DNA of 64,000 nucleotides from Cellulomonas sp. KH9 (GTDB taxonomy: Bacteria > Actinomycetota > Actinomycetes > Actinomycetales > Cellulomonadaceae): assembly GCF_900114185.1 (NCBI RefSeq), contig NZ_FOSE01000003.1, forward strand, positions 310,001-374,000, in the 5' to 3' direction. The notes beneath the pieces are model-generated. The model did not search any database. It saw only the letters and a program-made list of their open reading frames with translations, and was not told the origin of the DNA. The position numbers and the translations under genes are program-made. Positions 63,930 through 64,000 of this stretch are shown piece by piece (the first letter of the stretch is position 1; every line of letters begins with the position of its first letter).

Positions 63930-64000
63930 TCAGTCGGTGCCCTGCTCCTGCGGCGGCGCGGCCGGGTCGGGCGGGGGTGTGGTGGGCTCCCCGGGGGTGT
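63930..64000 (-). CDS. C-terminal tail of an unidentified protein (partial)
   Basis: The complement of 63930-63932 is TGA. Reading leftwards from the window edge the last visible residues are TPGEPTTPPPDPAAPPQEQG plus TD, a Pro-rich disordered tail. Only 22 residues are visible, so neither the family nor the true frame can be proved. It lies 34 bases upstream of the helicase-associated gene in the same direction. Confidence 0.35.
   Translation of the reverse strand, partial: TPGEPTTPPPDPAAPPQEQGTD

Overview
The window is very GC-rich, densely coded bacterial DNA with many GTG starts and short overlaps between genes. Gene content points to an actinobacterium: MsiK-type sugar ATPase, mycobacterial-type Ung, DUF3263 and LytR_C genes, an orphan WXG100 protein, a stand-alone groEL under CIRCE, and an XPB helicase next to a helicase-associated protein. 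A Cellulomonas-like member of the Micrococcales is my best guess; that placement is inference. No gene-free stretch exceeds 300 bases; the longest is about 247 bases (45606-45852).

Left part (1-24250) is mostly housekeeping. It holds a D-threonine-aldolase-like enzyme, cysS-rlmB, a DUF4032 kinase-like protein, msiK, otsA-otsB, a membrane Ser/Thr kinase with an Asp-rich linker, a DsbA-family protein, tRNA-Thr, an AP endonuclease, a NarL-type two-component pair, an SGNH hydrolase, ung, DUF3263 and LytR_C proteins, a cold shock protein, a secreted GH15-like enzyme, groEL and an aminotransferase.

Middle part (24346-50559) is a nitrogen-acquisition island. On the minus strand lies a urease operon, ureA-ureB-ureC-ureF-ureG followed by two different ureD genes and no ureE. 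Divergent from it, on the plus strand, is a peptide-type ABC transporter, a C69-family peptidase, a GntR/FCD regulator and a glycerate kinase. Then come the urea transporter urtABCDE, a second GntR/FCD regulator, a minus-strand lipoprotein, a urea/guanidine-type biotin carboxylase without any allophanate hydrolase, and a CbiM-type nickel/cobalt permease. The three control regions (before ureA, before urtA, before the carboxylase) share GTATAC boxes, two of them in an identical 13-mer, and GAAAC/GTTT inverted repeats. This suggests one regulon. Urea could be imported by Urt and split by nickel urease, while the carboxylase offers a second, ATP-dependent route for urea or guanidine.

Right part (50602-64000) holds DUF4031 and WXG100 proteins, an HD-type phosphohydrolase, an OmpR-type two-component system, a glutamine-amidotransferase-like protein, PspA, a TPM-domain membrane protein with a glycine-rich tail, and an operon of helicase-associated protein, XPB helicase and a GNAT enzyme. 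At least eight genes have a TAnnnT-like box 6-7 bases before the start codon, which suggests widespread leaderless transcription. Strong GC-rich hairpins without U-tracts sit after many transcription units.
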